The position numbers and the translations under genes were made by a program. Positions 24,634-32,623 of a stretch of 64,000 bases of DNA are shown piece after piece. The notes under the pieces were generated by a model. That model was not told where the DNA came from and made no database searches. It worked only from the letters and a program-made list of their open reading frames with translations. Source of the stretch: Allochromatium humboldtianum (GTDB lineage Bacteria; Pseudomonadota; Gammaproteobacteria; Chromatiales; Chromatiaceae); the NCBI RefSeq assembly GCF_013385175.1, contig NZ_JABZEO010000010.1, positions 85,457 through 149,456 on the forward strand, written 5' to 3'. The stretch's first letter is position 1. Each line of letters begins with the position of its first letter.

Positions 24634-25362
24634 ATGTCGATTCTGTATCTGACGCTCCAGGCCAAGGGCGGCGTGGGCAAGAGCTATGTCTCCTCGATCC
24701 TGGCCCAGTATCTTCAGGAACGCGGGCGCTCGGTGCGCTGTATCGACACCGATACCACCAACCCCACCCTGCTGCGCTACCGGCCGTTGCAGTGCACCTA
24801 TCTGCGGCTGGCCGAGGAGCACGTCGTCAATCCGCGCGCCTTCGATCAGCTGGTCGAGACCCTCACGAGTGCAGAAACCGACACGCACTTCGTCGTCGAT
24901 GTCGGCAGCAACGGCTTTCAGCCGTTGATGGCCTACGCCGTCGAGAATGAGCTGTTCAGCCTGTTGGACACCTTGGGCGTGCAGGTGATCCTCAACTCGG
25001 TCATCGCCGGCGGACCGGATGTGGCCGAGACGCTCAGCAGCACCAAGGCGGTCCTGGAGCACACACAGGCGCCGACCCTGATCTGGCTCAATGCCCATCT
25101 GGGGACGCTGGAGCATCGTGGCTGTCCGGTCACGGAGCTGGAGCTGTTTCGGGTGTTCGAAGCACGCATTCTGGGCTGGATCCGGCTGGCGAAATACCCA
25201 GCCGCCACCTTCGGCCAGGATGTCGAGCAGATGCTCAAGCAGCGCTGGACCTTCGATGAGGCCATCGAGCGGTTGCGACTGATGCCGCAGACGCGACTGC
25301 GCCGGGTCAAGCAGGCGCTCTGGGAGCAGCTGGATCAGGTCTTCGGGGCCGCCGCCCCGTAG
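24634..25362 (+). CDS. ParA/StbB/TraL-like ATPase
   Basis: 242 residues. Deviant Walker A AKGGVGKSYVSS at about residues 10-21, a second acidic motif DVGSNGF, and a CIDTDTTNPT strand define a ParA/MinD-type ATPase, close to the StbB/TraL proteins of conjugative plasmids. These position the element in the cell or take part in transfer. ATG 24634 is chosen over 24619 because GAGG lies nine bases upstream. It follows the StbA-like gene by 54 bases. Its stop is immediately followed by the iteron array. It lacks a large N-terminal DNA-binding domain, as expected when a separate binder is present. Confidence 0.82.
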   Translation: MSILYLTLQAKGGVGKSYVSSILAQYLQERGRSVRCIDTDTTNPTLLRYRPLQCTYLRLAEEHVVNPRAFDQLVETLTSAETDTHFVVDVGSNGFQPLMAYAVENELFSLLDTLGVQVILNSVIAGGPDVAETLSSTKAVLEHTQAPTLIWLNAHLGTLEHRGCPVTELELFRVFEARILGWIRLAKYPAATFGQDVEQMLKQRWTFDEAIERLRLMPQTRLRRVKQALWEQLDQVFGAAAP

Positions 25363-25369
25363 ACCGCGC

Positions 25370-25591
25370 GGGCGACACGGGCGACAGGGGCGACAATTCA
25401 AATCATTCAATGACTTGTCGTGAAAATCTGGGGGCGACAGGCGGGCGACTCAGGGCGACACCGGTAGCAGGTCTGCCCACTCTGTCGCCCCGTGTCGCCC
25501 CGCTATCGCGCGATGTCGCCCCTCATAAGCGCTTGTTTTTATTGAATTGTCGCCCGTGTCGCCCGTGTCGCCCGTGTCGCCCGTGTCGCCC
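25370..25591. repeat. Opposed iteron arrays (GGGCGACA / TGTCGCCC), possible replication origin
   Basis: GGGCGACA boxes start at 25370, 25379, 25388, 25432, 25443 (last base T) and 25453; the reverse form TGTCGCCC starts at 25483, 25493, 25514, 25548, 25557, 25566, 25575 and 25584. The outer groups are tandem 9-bp repeats. A perfect inverted repeat GGGCGACAATTCAA joins the inner edges (25388-25401 and 25542-25555). AT-richer tracts lie inside. It lies between a ParA-like gene and a primase-helicase gene, which suits an iteron-type origin or a centromere. Confidence 0.88.
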
Positions 25592-25629
25592 AGGGCACCG
25601 ACCAACACATCGCTCGTCTTTCCCCACGT

Positions 25630-28152
25630 TCAGACCGGGATCGACGCTTCGCGAATCTGCGTGATCACACCCCAGTGCGCCCCATCGCGGTAGACGAGTC
25701 GCGCTTGCTCCAGGGTGGCCAGGGCGGTGTCGCGCCGCGCTTCGGTGCGCAGTGCCTTGGGACCGATGCGCAGCATCGAGCGTTCGTGCGCCCGCGCACC
25801 CGGCTGCTCCAGCAGCCAGGCATACAGCTTCAGGGCGCCGGCGCGGGCGTCCTGGACATCCCGCTCCCCGAAGACCCCGTGCCAGGTCTCCAGGGCGTAG
25901 TTGGCCAAGGCGATCCCCCGGCGCAGCGCCTCGACTTCGAGGCGGGTCGTCTGCGGTTGTTCAAAGACCGCCAGCACAGCCCCCAGGCGGAACGCCTGCT
26001 CGGTGAGGCGCACGGCAAACGGCTTGATGTCGCGCAGCCGAGCGCCGCGTCCCTTGGCGAGGTGCTCCAGACGCTCGAAGAACTCCCCACCCAACTGCGA
26101 GGCCTCGGCGGTGGGTTCCAGGACCGGGAGTCCGCCACAGTCCTCACTGAGCGGCCGCTCCAGCAGTCGCTGACAGGCCCGCCAGTAATCACCGATCGCC
26201 GAATCACGGTCGGCCCGCCACGGCTGGGCGCGACGCGGGATGGCGGGTTCCGGCCAGGCGAGCAGAAAACGCGGCCAGAAGCCGATGCTCACGAGCAGTG
26301 GATCGAGCAAGGTATCCTGGGCCGCCTCCGGTTGTAGCATCCAATGCAGCGAAAGCCGCCGGTCGTAGAGCTGGATGCGTCCGACCGTGCCGCGCGCCAC
26401 CGAGATTTCGCCGTCGTCCCACAGGCCATTGAAGGTTGCGGCCGTCTTGGTACGGTTGTCACGGCTCATGCCGTAGCCCGCTAGCAGGGCGGCGGCCTCG
26501 GCGGTGAAGACACCTTGCGACGGCAGCCCTTGCAGAAAGCTCCGGCGTAACCCCTCGACCGTGCCATCGCGCGCGATGCGGTAGGGTTCGCGCGGGGGCA
26601 CGGCCGTCGTGGATTGAGCGGTGGTTTCCAGTTCGGCGCGATACGCCTGGGCGGCGGCCCGTTGCCACGCCTGGATCGCGGTCTGGGCGACGCTGTCGAC
26701 GGCCGATTTGCCGTCGCCCGACTCGCTGATCGTCAGCAGATAGAGCGAAAGCGGCTTGATCGACTCCAGCGTGCGGACATTGGCGAGCGATTGGGCCAGC
26801 AAGGCCGCCGTCGCCAACAGTGCCTGCCCGGCCAGGGCGGGACGCACCTGCAACCCCGCCACCAGGGCACGACAGGCGTCGGCCAGCGAACCCAAGGCGT
26901 CCAGGGGATAGTCGATACTCAACGGGGTCTCGGGCGCCAGCGCCTGCTGGGCCTGACGGCGTAAGGCGGCTTTGTCGAGCACGTCCCCGCTCTCCCCGCC
27001 CGTCGCCTGTCCAAACGTCGTCGCCGGAGTGCCTGCGGGCGTTGGCACTGACAGTTGGGGGCGCGTCGTCAGTCCCAACGCACGGGCCGCGGCACGCACG
27101 GCGGCCGTTATGTCGCCGCCGTGTGCCAGAAGACAATAGACACTGAAGGCGTCGTGCGCCTGCCCCGTGTTCAGGGGATCCTGAGCATGCGACGAATAGA
27201 CGCGCTCAGGGCGGCTGTCCGGCAACACGCGGACGCCCGGCCTTCGCGACGTGCTCGCCGGATGCAGCCAACGCTGTGCGCCCTGGGGGAGATAGCCATA
27301 CCGCGCCAGCAGCTCGCCGATGGGATGGGCCGCATTGAACGCCGCGATGACGTTCGTCGTTTGACGCCCCGCCTCACTGTGCGCAGTCTGCATGCGGAGT
27401 GCCGTGATCCGGCGGCTCTCGGCGAGCACGACCTCCACCGGCAGCGGCTCACCGGCGAGGACGTGATGGCAAAACGCTTCGCGCCGCTCCAGCGGACACC
27501 GTGGCAGATAATAGAGTCGGGCCGGTTCCAGGCAGGCGGCGTCCAGACAGTCGCTGAGTCCGAGCCAGGCCGCGACCTGTAGACCTATGGGCCGCAACTC
27601 TACCGGCTGTAACGGGCGGCTCAAGGCCAACACCAAGCGATAGCGCGGATGCACCCGATCCCCTGGCTGAACACGGGGATCGAGATGCGCGTAGGAGGTA
27701 TGCAGGATGGCGCGCCACCCTTGGAGCGCCAGCTCGGCGACCATGGCCTCGACGCTCGGCGGCTCGGGACCGACCACGGTCTTGACCCCGGTCGCCCGGT
27801 CGAGACGGGTGTGCGCCTCGACATCGAGCACCAGCGCCGAGATCGACTCGACGCGCTCGGCCCGACGCGCTCCGGGAGCGATGGCCGCCGGCAACCAGGC
27901 CGCTCCCTCCTTGATGCCGACCTGGATGGCTCCCAACCGCCGGGCGAGCACCGACCAACGCAGACGCCGGGCGTGCGCAATCGGTTGGTTGGCGGCGCGG
28001 ACAAAGGCCACGTCCAGCCAAGGGTCAGCGGAATCCGTTTCCGGATCCGGCGGCGCGCTGACGGGAACGTGATCGGCCGGACGGGAACCGAGCGGATTCG
28101 GATTGCACGAAGCCGCCGGAGGCGGTTCGGTCGCTTGCGGAGTCAGGGTCAT
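25630..28152 (-). CDS. Primase-helicase replication protein (DUF3987 type)
   Basis: 840 residues. The N-terminal part looks like an archaeo-eukaryotic-type primase fold: ALVLDVEAHT (acidic metal site), AILHTSYAH, PRYRLVLALSRPL and ARLYYLPRCP. The C-terminal part is DUF3987-like with a Walker A-type loop ESGDGKSAVDS at about residue 475 and later LLAGYGMSRDNRTKTA and FNGLWDDGEISVARG. Such proteins start replication or restart of plasmids and conjugative elements. It is convergent to the ParA-like gene across the iteron arrays, which are likely its target. Substrate details are inferred. Confidence 0.75.
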   Translation of the reverse strand: MTLTPQATEPPPAASCNPNPLGSRPADHVPVSAPPDPETDSADPWLDVAFVRAANQPIAHARRLRWSVLARRLGAIQVGIKEGAAWLPAAIAPGARRAERVESISALVLDVEAHTRLDRATGVKTVVGPEPPSVEAMVAELALQGWRAILHTSYAHLDPRVQPGDRVHPRYRLVLALSRPLQPVELRPIGLQVAAWLGLSDCLDAACLEPARLYYLPRCPLERREAFCHHVLAGEPLPVEVVLAESRRITALRMQTAHSEAGRQTTNVIAAFNAAHPIGELLARYGYLPQGAQRWLHPASTSRRPGVRVLPDSRPERVYSSHAQDPLNTGQAHDAFSVYCLLAHGGDITAAVRAAARALGLTTRPQLSVPTPAGTPATTFGQATGGESGDVLDKAALRRQAQQALAPETPLSIDYPLDALGSLADACRALVAGLQVRPALAGQALLATAALLAQSLANVRTLESIKPLSLYLLTISESGDGKSAVDSVAQTAIQAWQRAAAQAYRAELETTAQSTTAVPPREPYRIARDGTVEGLRRSFLQGLPSQGVFTAEAAALLAGYGMSRDNRTKTAATFNGLWDDGEISVARGTVGRIQLYDRRLSLHWMLQPEAAQDTLLDPLLVSIGFWPRFLLAWPEPAIPRRAQPWRADRDSAIGDYWRACQRLLERPLSEDCGGLPVLEPTAEASQLGGEFFERLEHLAKGRGARLRDIKPFAVRLTEQAFRLGAVLAVFEQPQTTRLEVEALRRGIALANYALETWHGVFGERDVQDARAGALKLYAWLLEQPGARAHERSMLRIGPKALRTEARRDTALATLEQARLVYRDGAHWGVITQIREASIPV

Positions 28153-28257
28153 CGGAGCGCCTCACAAAGACCGCGAGACCAACCGTGACGCCAGTCGGCA
28201 CAGGCGTGGCGCAGGCATCGCACGCGCGCTGGGTGCGGTACACTGTGACGTGCCGGT

Positions 28258-28347
28258 GCTCAACCGTCGGTCGCGGTTGGAGCGTCGTGGCCGGGACGCG
28301 GGTCCGTCCCGGCCGACTGTGCCCGACGGTTCAGACCCGTCGGGCAC
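28258..28347. other. Three consecutive strong hairpins
   Basis: Stem 1: GCTCAACCG (28258-28266) with CGGTTGGAGC (28274-28283), one bulge. Stem 2: GGCCGGGAC (28289-28297) with GTCCCGGCC (28306-28314). Stem 3: GTGCCCGACGG (28319-28329) with CCGTCGGGCAC (28337-28347). They lie between the AlpA-like gene and the primase gene. No T-run follows, so they could be a single-strand origin, an RNA control element or terminators acting without a U-tract. Confidence 0.6.
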
Positions 28348-28367
28348 GCCTGTTTCGAGCGAGTCCT

Positions 28368-28580
28368 TTACTCCGGCTGGTCCCGAGGCGCGGCCGCCCG
28401 CGCGGCTTGCCACTGCTCGATCTCCTCGGCATCCCACACCACGGTGCGCAAACCCAGACGAATCGGCGCCGGCATCAGGCCGCGCGCCACCCAGCGGCGC
28501 AGCGTCGAGCGATGTACGGAAAGATGCGTGGCGAGCGCCCGCTCGCGCAGATAGCGACGTGGTGTGGCAAACGTAGACAT
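28368..28580 (-). CDS. AlpA/excisionase-like winged HTH protein
   Basis: 70 residues. The MerR/AlpA-type helix-turn-helix is plain: YLRERALATHLSVHRSTLRR followed by WVARGLMPAPIRLGLRTVVW and EEIEQWQA. AlpA-like proteins regulate integrases or act as recombination directionality factors on mobile elements; others regulate replication genes. It lies upstream of the primase gene in the same direction, with the hairpin block between. It is divergent from the tandem-HTH regulator. No integrase is visible nearby, so its target is unknown. Confidence 0.8.
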   Translation of the reverse strand: MSTFATPRRYLRERALATHLSVHRSTLRRWVARGLMPAPIRLGLRTVVWDAEEIEQWQAARAAAPRDQPE

Positions 28581-28663
28581 GTTGATGTATCCGTTCTAAA
28601 CCATAACAATTAGCCGTCCGCTAACGGTAGCGACTCCATACGACGTGCAACGCGCAGATGTAA

Positions 28664-28682
28664 CTGTTTGGTACAATAACAG
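28664..28682 (+). promoter_or_regulatory. Extended -10 promoter inside a CTGTT/AACAG palindrome
   Basis: TGG-TACAAT (TACAAT 28672-28677) looks like an extended -10. CTGTT (28664-28668) and AACAG (28678-28682) flank it as an inverted repeat. A start about seven bases downstream would leave almost no leader before the ATG at 28688. The palindrome may be the site of self-repression by the tandem-HTH protein. Confidence 0.4.
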
Positions 28683-28687
28683 ACAAG

Positions 28688-29308
28688 ATGAAAAAAGCAA
28701 CTCCACCCGAGATGACCCATCGTGATGCACAGCTGCTCGATGTCCTGAAAACGGGATTTGGCCTGGACTCCGATGCGCAGGTCGCCGCTTTCCTGGGCAT
28801 CACCCGCACCACCATCCATAGCGTGCGCCATGGCAAGGCGCGTCTGGGCATCCTGCAGCGGTTGAAGATCCTCGACCACATCGGCTTTCTGCAGAGCCGC
28901 CAATGGCTGGAAAGCTTGCTGCCCGAGCGACTGAGTGAACGCATTCGCCAGTCCAGTCAGGCGCTCGCGCAACGTCAGGCCCGGGCGCGCCAGCGTCTGG
29001 AACGTGATCTCAACGTCGAGGGCGAACTGCTGGATTTGGTGCAGGATGCCTGCAGATTCCGGACCGATACCGAGTTGGCCGACTTTCTCGGCGTGGCGCG
29101 CAACACGGTCTCCAATGTGCGGGCGGGGCGCGCCAGCCTGGGGCCGCGTCCGCGTCTACGCATCCTCAACCAGTTCGCGCCTTTCGATACCGAACGGGTC
29201 GAGGCCGTCCTCGACTCGACCGAGGACTTGATCCAGGCCGTGCGGGAGTGGATGGAGAAGCGTGAACAGCTCACGCCGCCGGATCGGCTGCATCATCCGC
29301 TCGATTGA
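28688..29308 (+). CDS. Regulator with two similar Xre-like HTH domains
   Basis: 206 residues made of two related halves joined by a basic helical linker (about 82-106). Half one has DSDAQVAAFLGITRTTIHSV (HTH at about 27-46) followed by RHGKARLGILQRLKIL; half two has DTELADFLGVARNTVSNVR (about 127-145) followed by AGRASLGPRPRLRIL. The duplicated pattern suggests one chain could bind both half-sites of an operator. It is divergent from the AlpA-like gene and is probably the control gene of this end of the mobile element. No sensor or protease domain is seen. Confidence 0.8.
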   Translation: MKKATPPEMTHRDAQLLDVLKTGFGLDSDAQVAAFLGITRTTIHSVRHGKARLGILQRLKILDHIGFLQSRQWLESLLPERLSERIRQSSQALAQRQARARQRLERDLNVEGELLDLVQDACRFRTDTELADFLGVARNTVSNVRAGRASLGPRPRLRILNQFAPFDTERVEAVLDSTEDLIQAVREWMEKREQLTPPDRLHHPLD

Positions 29309-29430
29309 CTCGGTAAAAACAGCTCTTTAACGTGTCATGTTCAAGAGGCGCTTGCCGCCCCAAGCCGACATGGCCACAGTACAACCGAACAAGTCGCCCG
29401 AGTGCGACGATACCGCCGCGCCGCCCCATC

Positions 29431-29703
29431 ATGCCCCGCCTGGATCCCGAGCCGCCATACCGCTGGATTCACCCCGAGAAGCAGCGTTACTACAGCGTCA
29501 CCCTGGTCCGTGACCTGTTCGGTGACTGGACGCTACTCCAGTGCTGGGGAGGGATCGGCTCACATCTGGGTGGACAGCGAATCGTTTGGGTTGAGTCGCG
29601 CGAGGCCGGACTGAAACAGATCGCGGCGATCGGAAAGCGGCGCCGGCAGCATGGCTATCGGGAGCAGGAGCCAGTCTCCACAGACAGCCGACGGACGTCA
29701 TAA
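29431..29703 (+). CDS. Stand-alone WGR-domain protein
   Basis: 90 residues, nearly all one WGR domain: KQRYYSVTLVRDLFGDWTLL, QCWGGIGSHLGGQR and EAGLKQIAAIGKRRRQHGY. The name-giving Trp-Gly-Arg reads Trp-Gly-Gly here. WGR domains bind nucleic acids in PARPs, but small bacterial stand-alone versions are uncharacterised. The start is ATG 29431; a longer frame to 29332 contains no typical coding features. It follows the tandem-HTH regulator and may be the last gene of the element. Confidence 0.8.
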   Translation: MPRLDPEPPYRWIHPEKQRYYSVTLVRDLFGDWTLLQCWGGIGSHLGGQRIVWVESREAGLKQIAAIGKRRRQHGYREQEPVSTDSRRTS

Positions 29704-29758
29704 AGACCGTGAGCTCACGAGGATGCTTCAAGCACCGGCGAACCGGATCAGCCCGCCC

Positions 29759-30169
29759 TCAACCCGACTCACCACCCGCGTTGACCTCGATCCCTTCGGA
29801 ACGCAACGCCGCCACGATGTTGGTTCTCAGCTTCGCCGCGATCCTGGACTCAGCCGGTTGGCGTTTGAGCCACTGTTTGAAGGAACGCCTCGGCTCGATG
29901 AACACACGCCAGGTCACGGGCTGGCCACCATAGCCGTCGCCGGCCTCGCATTGGCTGCTGCACCCGATCATCACTTCCGCCTCGCCCTCGATGTACTCGA
30001 TGAACCAGCCCCAGTCCTCGCCCACGGGATAGCTGGTGAAGAGGCCCGCCCGGGCGAGCGCCTGCGAGAGCCACAGGGCCAGCTCGAACCCATAGACACC
30101 GGGATTGGCCTGACAGTCTTCCGGCAGGAAGGGAAGGAATCTGTCAGTGGTGAATTCGAGGTCGTTCAT
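29759..30169 (-). CDS. Hypothetical protein, possible immunity-type fold
   Basis: 136 residues starting MNDLEFTTDRFLPFLPEDCQ (ATG 30169). Features: PGVYGFELALWLSQALARAG, then YPVGEDWGWFIEY, EVMIGCSSQCEAG and a C-terminal helix rich in basic residues. The pattern resembles small soluble alpha/beta proteins sometimes annotated as immunity-like, but I do not recognise a definite family. It lies 43 bases after the DUF1648-type gene on the same strand. Confidence 0.65.
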   Translation of the reverse strand: MNDLEFTTDRFLPFLPEDCQANPGVYGFELALWLSQALARAGLFTSYPVGEDWGWFIEYIEGEAEVMIGCSSQCEAGDGYGGQPVTWRVFIEPRRSFKQWLKRQPAESRIAAKLRTNIVAALRSEGIEVNAGGESG

Positions 30170-30212
30170 GGTCGGGGCACATGGGCGGCGTGGATCGGTT
30201 TTCCGGCTCGGG

Positions 30213-30701
30213 TCAAACGGACGGCCGCCGGAAGGCTCGGACCAGACTCCAAGTCCAGTACAGGGTATAGATGAGAAAGCTCCCGAGCGCGACGAGAAAC
30301 AGCGGCCCATCGAGGCGTACCGGGTCGGAGAGGTTGGCTTGCAGGGTCAGCCACTCGGCCACCAACAGAAACCCGAACAGCGCCGTGCCGAAGGCCTGGA
30401 GTCGCTCGTGAAGCCGCACAGCCGTCGCTTCACGACGTTCCGGGGCCAGCCAGTAGGCGCGATTGGGCAGATTGATCCAGCGGGCAGGAACCCGCCGCAC
30501 CAGATCGGCACTGCGCGTCAGCAGCCCGAACAGCAGCAGCGACAGTCCCACGCTCAGGCCGGTCATGGCCAGACTCGATCCCCAGTCATCGGGGACACCG
30601 CCCGGGCCGAAATGGATCGCCACCCGCTCGGGCAGGAAGGTCCAGGACACCAGAGCCAGGAGCAGGTTGGCGAAAAAGCTCATATAAAGGGCCAGACGCA
30701 T
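30213..30701 (-). CDS. DUF1648-type membrane protein
   Basis: 162 residues with four predicted membrane segments (about 5-20, 45-62, 104-122 and 132-150). The N-terminal part has the DUF1648 pattern: LVSWTFLPERVAIHFGPGGV followed by PDDWGSSL. Its role is unknown; related proteins occur in membrane regulators of Gram-positive bacteria. It is in a leftward run with two other small membrane proteins, all short and closely spaced, suggesting one operon. Confidence 0.75.
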   Translation of the reverse strand: MRLALYMSFFANLLLALVSWTFLPERVAIHFGPGGVPDDWGSSLAMTGLSVGLSLLLFGLLTRSADLVRRVPARWINLPNRAYWLAPERREATAVRLHERLQAFGTALFGFLLVAEWLTLQANLSDPVRLDGPLFLVALGSFLIYTLYWTWSLVRAFRRPSV

Positions 30702-30719
30702 CCTCGACTCCAGTTCGTT

Positions 30720-31124
30720 TCACTTCCAGGGCCAGCCGCCATCGATCTGGCCATGCTCGAAGAACGTCCGGCAGCGCGGACAGAGATAGAGCACCGGCGA
30801 CCCCATGTACGGCGTCTTGAGCACGCGCGAAGGACCACCGCAGCGCGGGCAGGCATGGATACGCCGGTGCAACCAATAGGCCAGCACGAGCCAGGGCGCG
30901 ACGATCCAAAACAGATCCGCCTGCAACCCCGCCGCTGCCAACAACGGAATACCCGGAAAGGTGCCGAGCAACACCATGACCAGCCAGACCCGGAAGCGTC
31001 GTTCGGCCCGTGCCGGAAACGCGCACTCGCGATAGCGATGACCGTTCTGTTGAAGTTCGCGCCCATCCTCGGAGAAGAGGACGCCCGTATAGCGGTATCC
31101 CCGGCGTCGGTCGGTCAGCGACAT
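30720..31124 (-). CDS. Membrane protein with zinc-ribbon
   Basis: 134 residues from ATG 31124 (an ATG six codons upstream is also possible). Two hydrophobic stretches at about 44-62 and 66-84 (VWLVMVLLGTFPGIPLLAAA; LFWIVAPWLVLAYWL) are followed by two Cys pairs, HACPRCGG and YLCPRCRTFF, forming a likely zinc ribbon on the cytoplasmic side. No family is recognised. It lies between DUF1648-type and small membrane genes on the same strand. Confidence 0.65.
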   Translation of the reverse strand: MSLTDRRRGYRYTGVLFSEDGRELQQNGHRYRECAFPARAERRFRVWLVMVLLGTFPGIPLLAAAGLQADLFWIVAPWLVLAYWLHRRIHACPRCGGPSRVLKTPYMGSPVLYLCPRCRTFFEHGQIDGGWPWK

Positions 31125-31158
31125 CGCAGATTCCTCATGCAATAGATCGACGCCGAAC

Positions 31159-31425
31159 TCAGGACGACGCTTCGAGGAAGATCTGAAACAGCACCTTTAG
31201 GGCCGTAACATCGAACAGCACGCCCGCCACGAACAGCGCCCCGAGCACGAACCACAGCCAGTCCAGCCGAACCGCCGACGCCCCTTCGTAATGCCCCTCG
31301 GCTTCCACTGTTACTGGCCACTTAAACTGATCCACCTCCCGCCGCCGGATCGCCCGCACACCGCTGAACATCAACCCCGCCCCGAGCAGCAGGGCCGCGC
31401 CATCGAGGAACTGGGTCTCGGTCAT
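31159..31425 (-). CDS. Small two-span membrane protein
   Basis: 88 residues. Hydrophobic segments lie at about 9-24 (AALLLGAGLMFSGVRAI) and 57-82 (WLWFVLGALFVAGVLFDVTA), with a polar loop between. No signature motif is seen. It starts 18 bases downstream of the glycerol dehydrogenase stop on the same strand and may be cotranscribed with it. Confidence 0.6.
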   Translation of the reverse strand: MTETQFLDGAALLLGAGLMFSGVRAIRRREVDQFKWPVTVEAEGHYEGASAVRLDWLWFVLGALFVAGVLFDVTALKVLFQIFLEASS

Positions 31426-31443
31426 CAGGCCGCCGAACAGGCT

Positions 31444-32571
31444 TTACCCAACCCGCCGGTCAGCGCCGCTCCGATCCATGAACGCCCGGCCCAAGGCATC
31501 CGCCGCCCGGATGGCGTCGCTGACCGCCAGCCATGTCAGTGCAAAGGGTTCGTTGTGAGAGGTCTCGCCGGGGGCAATGGCGCGCTCGGCGATGAGACGC
31601 GCCTGCGCCGGCTCCAGCGACGCGATGCCCAGCTGACGCAGGGTCAGGGGCAGACCGACCGCGACACAGAAGGCCATGACCTCCTCGATCTCGGCTGTGG
31701 GCCGCCCTTCCATCACCAGCTGCACCAGCGTGCCAAAGGCGACTTTTTCGCCATGCAGACAGTCATGCGTCTCCGGGATCGCCGTCAGTCCGTTGTGGAT
31801 GGCATGGGCCACGGCCAGACCACCGGACTCGAATCCGAGCCCGGAGAGCAGGATGTTGGCTTCAATGATCCGCTCCAGCGCCGGGGTGATAACGCCGGAA
31901 CGCGCGGCGATCAGCGCCGCCTGTCCATCCTGGAGCAGGGTTTGATAGCACAGGCGGGCGATGGCCAGAGCCGCCAGGGTATCGCCACCACCCAGGGTAT
32001 TGGGCCGGGCGGCCCGTTGCACAGTCTCGGCCTCGAACCAGGTCGCCAGCGCATCGCCCATGCCCGCGACCAGATAGCGCACCGGCGCGCCGGCAATGAC
32101 GGCGGTATCGACCAGCACCAGTTCGGGGTTGCGCGTATAGAACAGGCAGCGCTCGAAGACTCCGTCCTCGCTGTAGACCACCGATAGCGCACTACAGGGC
32201 GCATCACTGGCCGCGACTGTGGGACAACAGACGACCGGCAGGTTCAGGGCATTGGCCACGGCGCGTGCGGTATCGAGCGCCTTGCCGCCGCCGACACCGA
32301 TGATACAGGTGGCGTTGAACTTCCGCGCCGCCTGCTGCCCGCGCTCGATTTCGGCCATCGAGCATTGACCGCCAAAGGGATGGACCTCGAACGTCAAGCT
32401 TGCCTGTTGGAACCCCTCACGCCACATCGGCTCGGTCTGAGCGCGCGCGGTGGGGCCGACGATGAACAGCGCGCGTTCGCCAATCCCCATCCTGAGCAGT
32501 TCCGGGGCCAGTTGACGGGTGGCCTCGCGGCCCTGGACGTAGCGCGACGGGGAGCAAAAGATCTTGAGCAT
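31444..32571 (-). CDS. gldA: Glycerol dehydrogenase
   Basis: 375 residues of the iron/zinc-containing polyol dehydrogenase family. GldA oxidises glycerol to dihydroxyacetone with NAD+. The nucleotide-binding region reads IIGVGGGKALDTARAVA, followed by CCPTVAASDAPCSALSVVY. Metal ligands are in GMGDALATWFEAE (Asp), HAIHNGL and HDCLHGEKVAFG. Length and order fit the family well. The start is MLKIFCSPSRYVQG. Substrate preference is inferred from the family. Confidence 0.9.
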   Translation of the reverse strand: MLKIFCSPSRYVQGREATRQLAPELLRMGIGERALFIVGPTARAQTEPMWREGFQQASLTFEVHPFGGQCSMAEIERGQQAARKFNATCIIGVGGGKALDTARAVANALNLPVVCCPTVAASDAPCSALSVVYSEDGVFERCLFYTRNPELVLVDTAVIAGAPVRYLVAGMGDALATWFEAETVQRAARPNTLGGGDTLAALAIARLCYQTLLQDGQAALIAARSGVITPALERIIEANILLSGLGFESGGLAVAHAIHNGLTAIPETHDCLHGEKVAFGTLVQLVMEGRPTAEIEEVMAFCVAVGLPLTLRQLGIASLEPAQARLIAERAIAPGETSHNEPFALTWLAVSDAIRAADALGRAFMDRSGADRRVG

Positions 32572-32623
32572 GACCAGAATCTCCAGACAGCGACGTGATT
32601 ACTGGACGACGAAGGCGGAGGCA

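Noticed and set aside
25370..25591. CRISPR or coding tandem repeat
   Set aside because: Nine-base units without spacers and in both orientations; a rightward open frame here is only a by-product of the repeats.
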